In this document: in pieces, positions 9,606 to 21,013 of the stretch
Layout: every line of letters starts with the position of its first letter
How positions within the stretch are numbered: the stretch's first letter is position 1
Source of the DNA: Cercospora beticola
Taxonomy: Eukaryota; Ascomycota; Dothideomycetes; Mycosphaerellales; Mycosphaerellaceae
Direction: 5' to 3'
DNA: 64,000 nucleotides
Assembly (NCBI RefSeq): GCF_033473495.1
Contig: NC_088939.1
Location: 2,914,001-2,978,000 of the forward strand
Position numbers and translations under genes: made by a program
The notes under the pieces: model-generated
The model's input: the letters and a program-made list of their open reading frames with translations, nothing else
What the model was told of the DNA's origin: nothing
Databases searched by the model: none

Positions 9606-11057
9606 TCAGACCGCCACGCCTTTGCTGCCCTCCTGCCGCCTGAGCCCTATAGCCCTGTAGAACCGGTCTTCTGGGTCGTACTTTCTCTTCACCGCCAACA
9701 GTCTATCCCAGTTCTCCCCATACACCTCACTCAAATTATTCCAGTCTTGCAACCAAGCCACGAAGTATTCTCCATGAAAGCCGTGACCGGCAGTGATTTG
9801 ACTCGTTAGTCTCTCAAGCTGCGTTGATGCTATACTTTCCACTTCCTCAGATGTATCTTCAGGGGAAGTCACAAGCGCAACTTGCATAACATGTCTTCTA
9901 CCTCGAGCATGCGGCCATGCGGTAGATGCAGGTGAAGAGACGGAATTGAAGACGGGTTCTTGCATCATTTCGAAGATCATAGAACTTCCATTTTCGAAGC
10001 CTTGGTGAAGCGTTATGGTGTCTTCGTACCATTTCCAAAGTCGAACAATGAACTCGTCATCGATGTCTGAGATTAGGGGAGCCGAACATCGGTACCTGGA
10101 TGTTCCATGCCAGGCTGCGTAGGCTGAAGGAAGAGCATTCACTTGCGAGAGAGTCATCTCGCCCCCGCCGAGTTCGACTGCGCCGGGAAGCTGGAAAGCC
10201 CAGGCAAAGCCTTCTTCGCTGCGTGCATGGGCTTCGCCGTGCACGTCGTAGAGTGTGAGGACTATTCCTGGACGCGCACCTTGAACTGATTGACCCATGC
10301 CGGGACCTTGATTGGCCACGAACATGGCAACTTTGGGGTCTCCTGGACGTCGATGCATTGCTGCCACCGCCTTGGAGGTCTCTGCGAGAGAAGAGTAAGG
10401 CACGGTTACCAGAGCGGAGAAGATCTTGGGCGAGACGCGTTTGAGGTGAATCTTCAGCGCTGAGACGACGCCGAAGTTGCCTCCGCCTCCTCGAAGGGCC
10501 CACATGAGATCTTCTTCACCATCCTCTTTCGCCCATACCACACGACCATCACGAAGCACGACTTGAGCATCGATGAGGTTCTGAGGATCAGACACTAAGC
10601 CGTGTTCGAGAGACAGCCAGCTAATGCCTCCTACCAACGCACAGCCAGCAACCCCAACCCACGGGCACCGCGCTCCAACAGCGCCATACCCTGGTGCATG
10701 AGTATCGACAAGTTTATCGACTTCGCCCCAAGTGAGACCTGCGCCAACAGTAGCTATTTCCGTAATAGGATTGAATTCGAACGATTTGAAGCCCTGCATG
10801 CTGACGACCGCGTCGTAGGCCGAGCTGCTGCCTGTTCCAGTGCCCCGAATAGCGAAGTCTAGGATCGAGCCAGAAAGCGCCTTTACAACTTTTTGTAGTG
10901 TTGTAAGATTCTTGGGGACGACGACGAGCATGGCATGGCGGTCTGCAGCGGTTGACCATGGTTTCGTGTGCTCTTCATACTGAGGTGGTCCGCGTTCATA
11001 GTAGGTTGGGCATACCTCCTTCAGCTCATCAAGACCCCATTCTGCAATGCCCTCCAT
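9606..11057 (-). CDS. FAD-linked oxidoreductase, PCMH/berberine-bridge type
   Basis: Intronless frame, 483 aa from Met at 11057 (MEGIAEWGLDELKEVCPTYY); in-frame Mets further upstream (11210, 11330) precede sequence with no family resemblance. Domains: FAD-binding PCMH (TKPWSTAADRHAMLVVVPKN, then EIATVGAGLTWGEV, CPWVGVAGCALVGGISWLS, WALRGGGGNFGVVSAL) and a C-terminal BBE domain ending YDPEDRFYRAIGL. In berberine-bridge enzymes the flavin is bound through a His in an R-x-G-G-H motif and a Cys. Here the His motif is replaced by RGTGTGSSS while a Cys (RCPWVG) remains, so the usual 8-alpha-histidyl link is probably absent. No signal peptide is seen from the chosen start. The substrate cannot be predicted; relatives oxidise sugars, alkaloids and polyketides. 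Confidence 0.82.
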   Translation of the reverse strand: MEGIAEWGLDELKEVCPTYYERGPPQYEEHTKPWSTAADRHAMLVVVPKNLTTLQKVVKALSGSILDFAIRGTGTGSSSAYDAVVSMQGFKSFEFNPITEIATVGAGLTWGEVDKLVDTHAPGYGAVGARCPWVGVAGCALVGGISWLSLEHGLVSDPQNLIDAQVVLRDGRVVWAKEDGEEDLMWALRGGGGNFGVVSALKIHLKRVSPKIFSALVTVPYSSLAETSKAVAAMHRRPGDPKVAMFVANQGPGMGQSVQGARPGIVLTLYDVHGEAHARSEEGFAWAFQLPGAVELGGGEMTLSQVNALPSAYAAWHGTSRYRCSAPLISDIDDEFIVRLWKWYEDTITLHQGFENGSSMIFEMMQEPVFNSVSSPASTAWPHARGRRHVMQVALVTSPEDTSEEVESIASTQLERLTSQITAGHGFHGEYFVAWLQDWNNLSEVYGENWDRLLAVKRKYDPEDRFYRAIGLRRQEGSKGVAV

Positions 11058-11557
11058 GACTTCGTGGTGTGAGAAGTGACTGTGAAGGAGATTGAAGCGT
11101 TGTGTCTGCAGTAGCTTTGATGATGGCGTTGATAGAGAGCCTTTCAAGACGTGGTCAGTGTGTCGGATCAATCGGGCGTCTTTGTCGGGGATACCACGAT
11201 GCCAACGCATCTCTATGACCCAATGGCGGAGGAATTGAGAAGTCAGTATAGCTGACGGAGATAAGTGTAGAGCGCGGTGTAGCTGCGGCTGGGGCCCTAA
11301 ACAGCGGCACAGCTGAATGCAGTCGCTCAAACTTTAAAATCTGCTAAGTTCTTGCAATACGCATCCGACTTCTCGAACTAGAGGACTGTGCGTCAGCCTT
11401 TCCATTCTGTCGCAATGGGCGGATATGATCCATGTCCCAGCGCCAGGTCCATCGTCATTGTCTACTCGGCCTTGATTGATGGCGATGTCATTCCCAATGG
11501 AGGAATGTTAGGGTAAGCCATGCGGAAAAGGGTGTTGAACACTCTTTTGTGTTTGTT
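11058..11557. other. intergenic, promoter of the flavoprotein and 3' end of ACAD
   Basis: 500 bp. Part is open in the flavoprotein frame but does not resemble the family. No motif recognised. Confidence 0.4.
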
Positions 11558-12951
11558 TCAGTAGCTTCGGGGCAGACCAAGTGCTTTCTCGCTGATGAAG
11601 TTCATGATCATCTCCTGCGAGTGCCGTTAGTACTGTTGAGCTTCTCCACAACAAAACTTGCTTCACTTACGCGGCTGACCGGAGCTAGTCTTGGTACGAA
11701 GCACTCTCGCAGATACCTCTCCACGTGATATTCGGCAGCGTAGCCCATGCCACCCATGCTCATAACGCTTCTTTCGCACGCTGTGTATGCGGCTTCTGCG
11801 GCAACATATTTGGCACTATTCGCTGCAACTCCAACTTGATGTTGCGTTATGCTCTCGTCGAAATCCGGGTGCTCAGGAGTACTGCGGTCATACAACCTCG
11901 CAGCATGGTATGTGGCGAGCTTAGCCGCTTCAAGCTGCATATAAGCTGATGCCAGTGGATGCTGGATTGCCTGATTTTGACCAATTGGTCGACCAAACAC
12001 TACGCGCTCGCGAGCATAGTCAGTAGCTTTCTTTAACGCTGCATAGCCTAGTCCGAGGGCCTCTCCAGCAAGAAGGCATCGCTCAGCGTTCATGCCATGC
12101 AAGATGATTTTGAAACCTTTGCCTTCTGTGCCAATCAAAGCATCTTTTGGCACATAGTAGTTATCGAAGAACACTTGGTTGGCGTCGACCGCTCGACCGC
12201 CCATCTTTTTGATTCTTTTAATTTCCAGCCCAGGGTTTGATTTGTCCAGGTCGATGTACAACATGCTCAAACCTTCACTTGGCTTCTTGACTTCTTCCAC
12301 CGGGGTGGTTCTGGCGAGCAGCACCATCTTCTGCGCTACCTGTGCATTCGTGATCCAGATCTTCTGGCCGGAGATACGATAGCCTTCTCCGTCCGGAGTG
12401 GCTAGGGTCTTGAGCTTCAGAGTGTCGAGACCAGTATTGGGTTCTGTCACGCCGAAACACGTTCTCCATTCACCGCTGACAATCTTTTTCAAGAATCGAT
12501 CCCTTTGCTCCGGTGTTGCAAACTTTGAAACGGGCTGAGTGGCATATACGTTGGCGTGTATTGACTGTGCTCCTGCCATCCCGGCACCACTTTCAGCAAT
12601 AGTCTGCATCATCATCGTCGCCTCTGAAATGCCCAGTCCTGCGCCTCCAAGACTCTCGGGTAGAGCAATGCCTAGCCAGCCATCTTTGGCAAGTGCAGCA
12701 TGCAGTTCCCCAGGGTATTCGCCACTGTAGTCGCGCTCCATCCAGTAATCGTCCGGGAAGTCAGAACATATTTTGAAAATCGATTCTCTGACAGTCATCT
12801 GCTCTTCTGTGAACCCAGACGTCTCCATCAGTGCCCGTCGTGCTGTCAGCGAGAAGTTTCGTGAACTGCATAGTGGTGAGCGAGCAACGGGAATTGCACG
12901 ACGGCCGGCACGGCTAACTGTGCGGAGTGACGAGAAGAGCGTTTGTGCCAT
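11558..12951 (-). CDS. mitochondrial acyl-CoA dehydrogenase
   Basis: Exons 12951-11671 and 11614-11558, 445 aa. The intron has a perfect TACTAAC branch site and joins PVSR to EMIMNFISEKALGLPRSY. An Arg/Ser-rich N-terminus of about 40 residues (RRAIPVARSPLCSSRNFS) looks like a mitochondrial presequence. The N-terminal, middle (CFGVTEPNTGLDTLKLKT; ISGQKIWITNA) and C-terminal (ERVVFGRPIGQNQAIQHPLA; SMGGMGYAAEYHVERYLRE) domains are complete. The usual YEGT catalytic glutamate is missing from the last segment; a Glu on helix G (E290 in GMNAERCLLAGE) sits where isovaleryl-CoA dehydrogenase keeps its base. It probably oxidises an acyl-CoA in beta-oxidation or branched-chain amino-acid breakdown; chain specificity is not readable. 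Confidence 0.88.
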
Positions 12952-13394
12952 TGGGACTAGTAGAAAGTGACTTGTAAGAGGTGTAGGTATTGGGACAGAG
13001 TCCGTGATCTACATGCTGTACTTATTGATCATACCAGCGGCGACATCGGTAGTGACGCCAATGAAGGCTCGGGAATAAAGTTGAGGCCAGTCGGTTCGCG
13101 GGAGATGGAAGTTGGAGAGCAGGCTTGGCAAAAAACACGGACTCGCGTCCCAAGCGTTAAGCGAGTCAAGCTCGACCAAAACAATGACGACCAAACACAC
13201 GCGCTTCACCACCACCACCGCCGACGACACCGCCCGCCGCGCCATCACCCAACGACATTGGCGCCTTCTTGGATCATGTACAGCTAGCTCTTATTGACAG
13301 CACTGGACTCTTGCGCGCTTCTGGAAGACACCCAGCGGGACGAGTATCGAGCAGCGTAGCAACGCGCACCCCCACGGCGTAACAACCAGACACA
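12952..13394. promoter_or_regulatory. divergent promoter ACAD / INCENP
   Basis: 443 bp between two divergent start codons. It contains a CACCACCACCACCGCCGACG low-complexity stretch near 13208; no known regulatory site recognised. Confidence 0.35.
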
Positions 13395-16300
13395 ATGGCT
13401 GCGAGAGGCAAGGCGATGCCTGTGGGCTCGTCGCAATGGATTCAGAATGAGCGCGAGCAAGCGAGCGAGTTCGTGGAGCAGGACGTCGAGGAGTTCTCGT
13501 ATAGTGTGCGCAACGAGCTCGACTGGCTGAATGAGCACATGGCAGACATCTTCAGCAAATCACATGTGTAAGATCGCTCCAAAATACAGTATGAATGACT
13601 ACTGACTGCCGCAGTAATTTTGCCGACATGTTCAAGACGCCTGGCAAGCTACGCGGCAAGACGCCGCGAACTGCGCGAAAAGTGAACGCTCTCGCACCGC
13701 GCCAACCACTAACTGATATATTTGCGCCCAACGCACAGCCTACAGCGGCGTCACCTGCAAAGAACACGGCGTTCTTCGAGAAGGTCACGCAATTCCAAGT
13801 TCCAGCAACGGACGAGAACAAATCACCACAACACAAGCCAGCCGGACGAGCGACAAGTCCGCAACGGATTGGAAAGCCGTACCCGTATACTGATTCCGGA
13901 TACCATGGAATGATGACCGAGGACGAGATGGAGCTGGACGCGCAGAGAACCGCGAGTGTTACATCGTCGTCGCAAGTGGGTGAGCATATTCCGCAAGTCC
14001 CTGTGCATGACGAGGAAGCTCCAGTGGAGCGTTTACAAGGAGGAAGCGGAGACGACCATGTCATTAGTGACGACTCTTTTGTCTCGGCCGAAGAGCAAGG
14101 TCACGGAGTGGAAGCAGGCCAGGACGAGGTAATGGAAGACGCGCCTGGCGACACCCAGCCATATACTCACCAAGAGGAGGTCGCAATGGTTGCCAACGCG
14201 TTGCAGCAAGAAAATGTGATCGAAGTGTATGAAGATGAGCGCATGGAAGATGAAGGGGTCAAGCCAGTAGCATCCCAACCGGAACCAAAGGAAGCGCCGT
14301 TGCCCGTTGCACCCGACAACGAGGTGGATATGGAGGCTGAAGGTGCAGATGAGCACTCTGATGCTTCTAGCCCAGAGAAGCCATTGAACCGCAAGAGTAG
14401 CTTCACATTCTCGTCATTACCAGCGCGTGAGCCGCTGGGCTCAAAGCGCAGCATGGGCCAGATGGATCTGCACAGGAACAGCGTGTTCAACAAGTCGATC
14501 GGCACACGACAAACGGAAAGTCAGCACACAGAGGATGGGGCAGCCGAAGGAAGAACCCATGGTAAGACCACAGCACAGACTCTTCACGATCGGATCAACA
14601 TGCTGGGCAAGACGAAGGAAGCACGGCCATCGAAAAGCATTCACCAAATTGCGTCCTTGAGCCAGACTGGTTATCCGCAGTTACCGACGATTGATCAAGA
14701 CAAAGAGCAGGCAAACGAGCCTGACGTTGAGATGCATGACAAGATGGTAGACGAACCCGCTGCTCCAGTAAATGACGATGAGGACGATTGGATTGCGCCT
14801 ACGAAACCATTTCAGACTTGGCATAGCAAGCCTTCGGAATCTGGGCTCCAGCCGACAGCAGCAAAACTGGCTTCACCGAGACCTGCAATGCACGTCAAGT
14901 CAATTTCAACTACAGAAATACCATCGCCTTCGAGAACAGAAATGGCGAGCCCTCGGCATCAGAAAGCCATATCTGTCTCACACCCCAATCTCGCAGAAGT
15001 ATTAGAATCTACAACACCTGCTGGCTCACCGTCGAGAAAGACAAACGATGGCCACCTCAGCGCGTCGAAGAACAGACTGTGGTCTGCGTTAAAGTCAGCC
15101 AAGAGCATTTTCGCCTCATCGGCCAGTGCTAGTGCTGCAGCGAAGTTGGAGGCGCATAACGACTCTCCTGTGCTGGCGCGTTCACCTACCCGTGATGGTG
15201 CCGAACAAAGCAACAAGATCTTCAACCTCCCTGGTGCGTTATGGTCGCAAAAGGACGTCCTTCAAAGTCCGGTCAGGAACAATTCTGTAATTTCTTTCAG
15301 TCCAAGCCGAAAGACGCGAAATTCCAATGAGAGTGAAAAGAGGCGTGAGAAAGAGCTCAAGGCGCAGGAGAAGGCTGCTGCTGAGTTGGAGAAAGCACGT
15401 GAAAAGGAGCGACAGAAGGCTGCTAAACAGCAAGCTGAAGAGGCAGCAAAAGCTGAAAAGGCTGCAAAGGCGGAAGCAGTCAAGGTTGAAAAGGAGAAGC
15501 AGCAGGCGGCGAAGGCTGCCGCAAATGCTTCACGACCTCAATCGGCGAACAGTGAGAAGGCTTCCGACAGCGAGACTGCGCCCCAACCGCCGCCGAAGAA
15601 CAGCATGCTTCCGGCTGGTAAGTTGAGGGCTCCAGGCAGACTTATGAGGCCAACGAAAGCGTCATCGCAGACCACGCCGGCACCTGTCGCAGTTCGCATG
15701 CCATCGCAAGCGCCACGTGCTGGACCAGCTCCTTCTTCATTCAGCAAATCACAGCATGAGACTCTGGCCTCGTCAACAAGCAGCTATGCAGGACCACGTG
15801 CCGGCTCTGCTCAAGGGTACAGGCCGGGCACTGCTGGCGGCAATGCTCGTCTGAAGGCACTGGAGGCTGCAGCCCGGAAGAAAGAAGCCGATGAGAAAGC
15901 TGCTGCTAAAAAGGCTGAGCAAAAGCGCGAGCTGGAGCGCAAGCGCGCTGAGAAGGCCGAACAGGAGAAGAGAGCGGAGGAGGAGCGCAAGGCCGCAGAG
16001 CAACAGCGCGTGCAAGAAGCCAAGCAGGCTGCTGAGCGTAAAGCGGCAGAAAAGCGCGCTGCAGAAGCACGGAAACGTGAACAAGATCGCGCCGAGCAAC
16101 AGAGGAGAGATCAGGAGCGTCTCGACCAACAACGCAAAGAGCAGGATCGTCTCGAGCAGCAGCGAAGAGATGTCGAACGCCTTCGACAAGAAGAGGATGC
16201 ACGAAAGGCGAAGGAAGCGCACGACTTGGCGGAGGCCATCCGCCGCGAGCGCAGTCAACAAGCCCAGCAACATCCGCGTGGAGATCTGCCTGGGACCTTG

Positions 16301-17248
16301 CGACAGCTCGGTAAGAACACTGTGCCGACGAATCCTGCCAAACCTGCGAAGCGCCAATTCCCTATCGAGGAAGATGATCATCAGCCTCAACCACAGCGCC
16401 CTGGCATTCTGCGCAACGCGCCGTCGTATCAGCAGACCGACGCGAAGCGACGACGAACGAACGAGGAGCAGAATGACCAGAATCAGCGCACATCGGTGAT
16501 GGCACCACCAAAACGGCCATCCACCATGCGCAAGGTAAGCTCTCAGATTTCTCGTTCGGCAGCAGCTACTAACGAAGCGCAGGAAACATTGTCAAAGTTC
16601 TCTGGATACACACATGCGCCGCCTCCAGCTCCTCACCACGCCAGCATGTTCAAATCCACAGTCACGGCGCAACATCAAATGCAGCATGGCAGCAAGCCAA
16701 TGCACCCGAGTCAGCTTGTCCAAACATCAAGCGCACGGATTCCTTTCGCCGACAGCAACGCCAAGACACCTGGTCAGGCTTCACACTCCCAATACGCATC
16801 GGGCTATGATGCAAGCAAATTTAAAACACCCTCGAGACCAATGCAAGCTCCCAAGTCTGCCAAATCTACGCCTCACTATCCTCAAGGCGACAATATTGAG
16901 CTTCCTGACATCGCTACCGATTCCGAAGACGAAGAAGATGACGATGATGAGCCTGGCGGCTTCCGTGCACCCTCATGGACAGCTTCGCCGGCTCTTCGAG
17001 AGCTTCTCACTCAGCAACAACTCATGGATCCTGAGGCAGTATTTGGACCTATTGGTGAATTAAAGATGGAAGAGGTCTTCAAGAATGGTAAGAACCAGGA
17101 TCGTCTGAAGCGGTTCCGCGATCGTGGCAGTAGCGCCATGTGGATTGAGACTGGTGATGCTGTCACGAGTGCAGAGAAGCGGAGAGATATGGAATTGAGA
17201 GAGAGGGTTGTGAGAGAAGGTGGTTGGAGATATGAGCCTGGTGTTTGA
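13395..17248 (+). CDS. inner centromere protein INCENP (Sli15/Pic1)
   Basis: Scaffold subunit of the chromosomal passenger complex, which places and activates Aurora kinase. Exons 13395-13567, 13615-16534 and 16583-17248 give 1252 aa. The first intron rebuilds KSHV-NFADMFKTPGK. The N-terminus (QWIQNEREQASEFVEQDVEE) should bind survivin/borealin homologues. A long disordered region follows, then two charged helical stretches (about residues 629-697 and 804-944) that look like a single alpha helix. The C-terminal IN-box is clear: ELPDIATDSEDE, WTASPALRELLTQQQLMDPE, VFGPIGELKMEEVFK, RLKRFRDRGSSAMW. The last segment has the S-S-x-x-W pattern that Aurora phosphorylates. The 48-nt second intron has no stop and is a multiple of three, so an unspliced form would simply add 16 residues. 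Confidence 0.9.
16535..16582 (+). other. 48-nt stop-free intron in INCENP
   Basis: Donor GTAAGC, branch CTACTAAC and acceptor GCGCAG are all strong. The sequence is 16 codons long without a stop, so a frame scan alone reads through it. Confidence 0.65.
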
Positions 17249-17861
17249 TGGGAGCTCGTGAGCTTGGATACTGGCTTTGCAGGCCGTTGGCTGAGGCCTT
17301 TTTGACGATGTTAATGACGACTATCTTGCATGACTGGCAGAGCTCTTTCGAGCCGCCCTCTAGACCTTTCGTTAGGCTGGCGTTGGGTTTGCGGAAGAGC
17401 AGGGGAATTGGACTTGGGGGTTTTCCGGCGGATGGGACCATGTTCGCTCCCTGACAGCTTCTTTGTCTATTCCGATAGAGTCTGACCGGCTCAGTGAAGC
17501 CTTTTCAAAAAGCTTAATCAACAATTTTGTACACAGTCTTTGAAATCGTGTGCCATATTTCTGATATCATGAGGACAATGTGACATTAGTGAAGTGTTTG
17601 TTCTTGGGAGTAGAAGTTGTGATTGTATTCATGGCCGATCATATTTTTCATTCGTTATGTGCATCGCATATCATCGCCTTCAAGAATCGAGCATATCAAC
17701 CAAAATTGGCGTTCGCACGCACGTACGCAGTCTGCAAAAGTCCTCGCCACCATTACCGCCTGACAATGAGTCCACGTCTCCGACTCTTGAAAAGGTTTAT
17801 CGATGCCCTGATATGACTCGAGACCGTTGCAATTATTTAATGCACCCTCGTGCCTTCACGA
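17249..17861. other. intergenic between convergent INCENP and TLC genes
   Basis: 613 bp with both 3' UTRs. Short frames here have no recognisable content. Confidence 0.45.
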
Positions 17862-19072
17862 TCAAGCTTTCCGCCTCGTCCTCAGCGTTCGTTGTTGCAC
17901 TTCGACGCTCTGCGTCCCGTCTGGCAAATTCCGTTGCTGCACATCCACATCCTTGGCAACAATGGGCGCAGAACCTCTCTTGAGTTCATTCTTGACGGCT
18001 TTGACTTTCTCCTCCGGTTCCCAGTGCTTGGGTTCAGGTTCAGTTCCTTTCGTTCCCAGAGGAGGATCGAATCTTGATCGGATTGTCTGGATCATCTTCC
18101 AGAACCAGAAAATGTTCAGAGAGTTGAGGACGAGATTCGAGGCAAGGTAGCAAGCACCGAGCCAAAGTGGGATGTACTGTGCTCCGGCGAAGGCGAAACG
18201 CTGACCTTGCTCATCGGCGTAGATCGATAATAGCTCAGTGGCATTGTAGTTCTTTGGAGCTCCTGTGGCAATTTTGGTGATCTCGGTGCTACCCCTGAAG
18301 ATTGCGTTGTAGATGTCGAGGAAGACGAGGACGGATGAGATGTTGCCCCAGACCAGACGGCAGCCGAAGAACGAGCTGACAAGGAAGGCACCATTGATCG
18401 CTTGAATGGGGGAGCCCGTCAGATCAAGTTTGTCGCAGAACCAGTGGATGTTGAGGAACGGGGATGAGAGCTCGTAGAGGAGGAAGACGGGGGCGTAGAA
18501 GTAGATAAATGGGCGCTGTTGGAAGGGGACATCAGTGGCTGTAAATATTGACTCAAATGGAGAAGGAAATAACTCACGTAGCCCAACGCAAAGACGCTCA
18601 CGGCACTAATCGCATGCGCCAACATTCCAACGCCGAATATATCGACATAGTACGTGCACATGATCAGATCCCAGAGGAAATAACCCAAGGCGAAGCTCTG
18701 GCAGAGGCCACTGAGACCCGTGTATTCCCATATCCTGTTCTCCCAGAGCTCTCTCGGTCGCACAGCAATTCTCTCTTCATCGTAGAAGATCACATACAAG
18801 CTCAAGACGCAGATGAGCACGGATTGGAAGAACGAGACGACATGGACGTCCCAATTGATTCTCGTTCTCTTGTTCAAAGCCTTGTACCGTTGCGGAACCA
18901 GTCTTGAGCTGATTATGGGAGACACGACACTTCCAATTATGGTGTAGAGGAAGAAGGCGAATATGACTTCGTGGGCGTGTAGAGCGAGAGTCGGTAGCGA
19001 AAGAGCGTCGGCAAATGGCTTGACCGCGGCGACGAGCCACTCAGGCGGTGGTAGGGGAAACGGGTCCTTCAT
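17862..19072 (-). CDS. TLC-domain (TRAM/LAG1/CLN8) membrane protein
   Basis: Exons 19072-18578 and 18515-17862, 382 aa; donor GTGAGT, acceptor CAACAG, phase 0 (ALGY-RPFIYF). Several transmembrane helices span the protein: HAHEVIFAFFLYTIIGSVV, VVSFFQSVLICVLSLYVIFY, GYFLWDLIMCTYYV, YAPVFLLYELSSPFLNIHWF and LGACYLASNLVLNSLNIFWF. The order and the YFLWDL and HWF-type residues match TLCD4/TMEM56-like TLC proteins of the ER, related to ceramide synthases but lacking a clear Lag motif. It probably acts in lipid sensing or trafficking rather than ceramide synthesis. The C-terminus is a charged cytosolic tail (KHWEPEEKVKAVKNELKR). The long ORF in another frame at 18116-18394 is a shadow of this gene. 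Confidence 0.82.
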
Positions 19073-19399
19073 GATCGCGGCGGTGGGTGGAGGAGAGGCG
19101 CGGTGATGCTATCGTCGCATGGTATTATATCCTTCGATAGCGGAGGGAGTGATGTGTGGTCGCGTGCGAGACGGATCGTCAGATGTGCCTATAGCGGGCA
19201 TAAGGTGGAGTAGCGCCCTCGTTCTCGGATTGTTCCTGGAAGCATGTGAGTGCTGCTCGCTGCCTGCCGGAACCACACTTTCTCCGCATCGCCGGCCGCG
19301 CGAACACAGCCAGACGCGAAGCTCTCCAGAAAAGTTGAAAGCGCAGTGACATACAGCCCTCCACGCCGACACCACACCGCACACCGAGCTACCGACAAG
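19073..19399. promoter_or_regulatory. divergent promoter TLC protein / CCT3
   Basis: 327 bp between divergent start codons. The CCT3 frame is open upstream to 19250 but the sequence before 19400 does not resemble the family. No defined motif recognised. Confidence 0.35.
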
Positions 19400-21013
19400 A
19401 TGCAAGCTCCCGTCGTGGTGATGAACACCGCCACTGGCGACCGAAAGACCGGTCGTCAGGCACAATTGTCCAACATAACCGCCGCAAAGACCGTCGCCGA
19501 TATCATTCGATCGTGTTTGGGGCCCAAGGCCATGCTGAAGATGCTGCTGGATCCCATGGGCGGTATTGTCCTGACCAACGATGGCCACGCTATCCTGCGA
19601 GAGATCGAAGTGGCGCACCCAGCAGCCAAGAGCATGATCGAATTGGCACGAACGCAGGACGAGGAAGTGGGAGATGGCACAACCACAGTCATCATTCTGG
19701 CTGGTGAGATTCTGGCTCTGTCATTGCCGCAACTCGAGCGCAAGATCCACCCGGTTGTGATCATTCAAGCATTCAAGCGAGCTCTCGCAGACTGCTTGAA
19801 GGTCATTCAGGATGTCTCCATTCCCGTTGATATCAACGACAACGATGTGATGCGGAATCTGATCTCTACCTCCATCGGCACCAAATTCACTTCGCGATAC
19901 TCAGATCTCATGTGCGACTTGGCACTGCAAGCGGTCCGAACAGTAAGCACAGATGCGCATGGCGGCAAGAGGGAAGTGGATATCAAGAGATATGCACGTG
20001 TGGAGAAGGTGCCTGGTGGCGAGATTGAGGACAGCAAAGTGTTGGACGGCGTCATGCTGAACAAGGATATCACACATCCCAAAATGAGGAGGAGAATAGA
20101 GAATCCACGGGTCGTGCTGCTGGACTGCACATTGGAGTACAAGAAGGGTGAATCACAAACGAACATCGAGATCACAAAAGAGGAAGACTGGAACAGGATT
20201 CTGCAGCTGGAGGAGGAGCAGATCAAGGCAATGTGTGATGCAATCCTTGCTGTGAAGCCCGACTTGGTCATCACCGAGAAGGGTGTGTCAGATCTGGCGC
20301 AGCACTTCTTCCAGAAAGCCAACATTACCGCGATTCGCCGGGTACGCAAGACGGACAACAACCGTATTGCACGTGCAACTGGTGCCACCATTGTCAACTC
20401 GGTCTATGACTTGACAGAGCGCGATGTTGGTACGCAATGCGGTCTCTTCGAGATTGAGAAGATCGGCGACGAGTACTTTACCTTCCTGACGAAGTGCAAG
20501 AACCCCAAGGCTTGCACAATCCTGCTCCGTGGACCTTCAAAAGACATCCTGAATGAGATCGACCGCAACTTGCTCGACGCCATGTCGGTGGCGCGAAACG
20601 TCATTTTCCATCCATACCTCTCTCCGGGAGGTGGTGCAACAGAAATGGCATGCGCTGTACGGCTGGCCCAGCTCGCTAAATCGATCGAGGGTGTGCAACA
20701 ATGGCCATACAAGGCCATCGCGGACGCCATGGAGGTCATTCCCCGCACACTGATCCAGAACGCAGGTGCCTCGCCTATCCGGATCCTGACAGCGCTACGA
20801 GCGAAGCACGCCGAGGGCGGTTCGACTTGGGGCATCGATGGAGATGCTGGAAAGGTGGTCGATCAGAAGGACTTCGGCATCTGGGAACCTCAGGCTATCA
20901 AGCTGCAGAGCGTCAAGACTGCGATCGAGAGTGCGTGCTTGTTGCTCAGAGTCGACGATATTGTTGGCGCCAAGCAGGCGAGAACTGCGGGTGGACAAGG
21001 AGGAGATGATTGA
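19400..21013 (+). CDS. CCT3: T-complex chaperonin subunit gamma (CCT3)
   Basis: Subunit of the cytosolic TRiC/CCT chaperonin that folds actin, tubulin and WD-repeat proteins. Single exon, 537 aa. Start at 19400 (MQAPVVVMNTATGDRKTGRQ) is the family N-terminus; an in-frame Met 50 codons upstream adds unrelated sequence. Group II chaperonin ATPase motifs are complete: LGPKAMLKMLLDPMGGIVLT, NDGHAILREI, DEEVGDGTTTVIILAGE, GVSDLAQHFF, and SPGGGATEM near the C-terminus. Gamma-type features include VVLLDCTLEYKKGESQTNIE and IESACLLLRVDDIVG. It ends in a short Gly/Asp tail as usual. Intronless here, fitting a highly expressed housekeeping gene. Confidence 0.96.
   Translation: MQAPVVVMNTATGDRKTGRQAQLSNITAAKTVADIIRSCLGPKAMLKMLLDPMGGIVLTNDGHAILREIEVAHPAAKSMIELARTQDEEVGDGTTTVIILAGEILALSLPQLERKIHPVVIIQAFKRALADCLKVIQDVSIPVDINDNDVMRNLISTSIGTKFTSRYSDLMCDLALQAVRTVSTDAHGGKREVDIKRYARVEKVPGGEIEDSKVLDGVMLNKDITHPKMRRRIENPRVVLLDCTLEYKKGESQTNIEITKEEDWNRILQLEEEQIKAMCDAILAVKPDLVITEKGVSDLAQHFFQKANITAIRRVRKTDNNRIARATGATIVNSVYDLTERDVGTQCGLFEIEKIGDEYFTFLTKCKNPKACTILLRGPSKDILNEIDRNLLDAMSVARNVIFHPYLSPGGGATEMACAVRLAQLAKSIEGVQQWPYKAIADAMEVIPRTLIQNAGASPIRILTALRAKHAEGGSTWGIDGDAGKVVDQKDFGIWEPQAIKLQSVKTAIESACLLLRVDDIVGAKQARTAGGQGGDD

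Noticed and set aside
15773..16499. Frames of 202-205 codons on both strands across INCENP
   Set aside because: They are by-products of the repetitive Glu/Lys/Ala helix codons and have no independent support.
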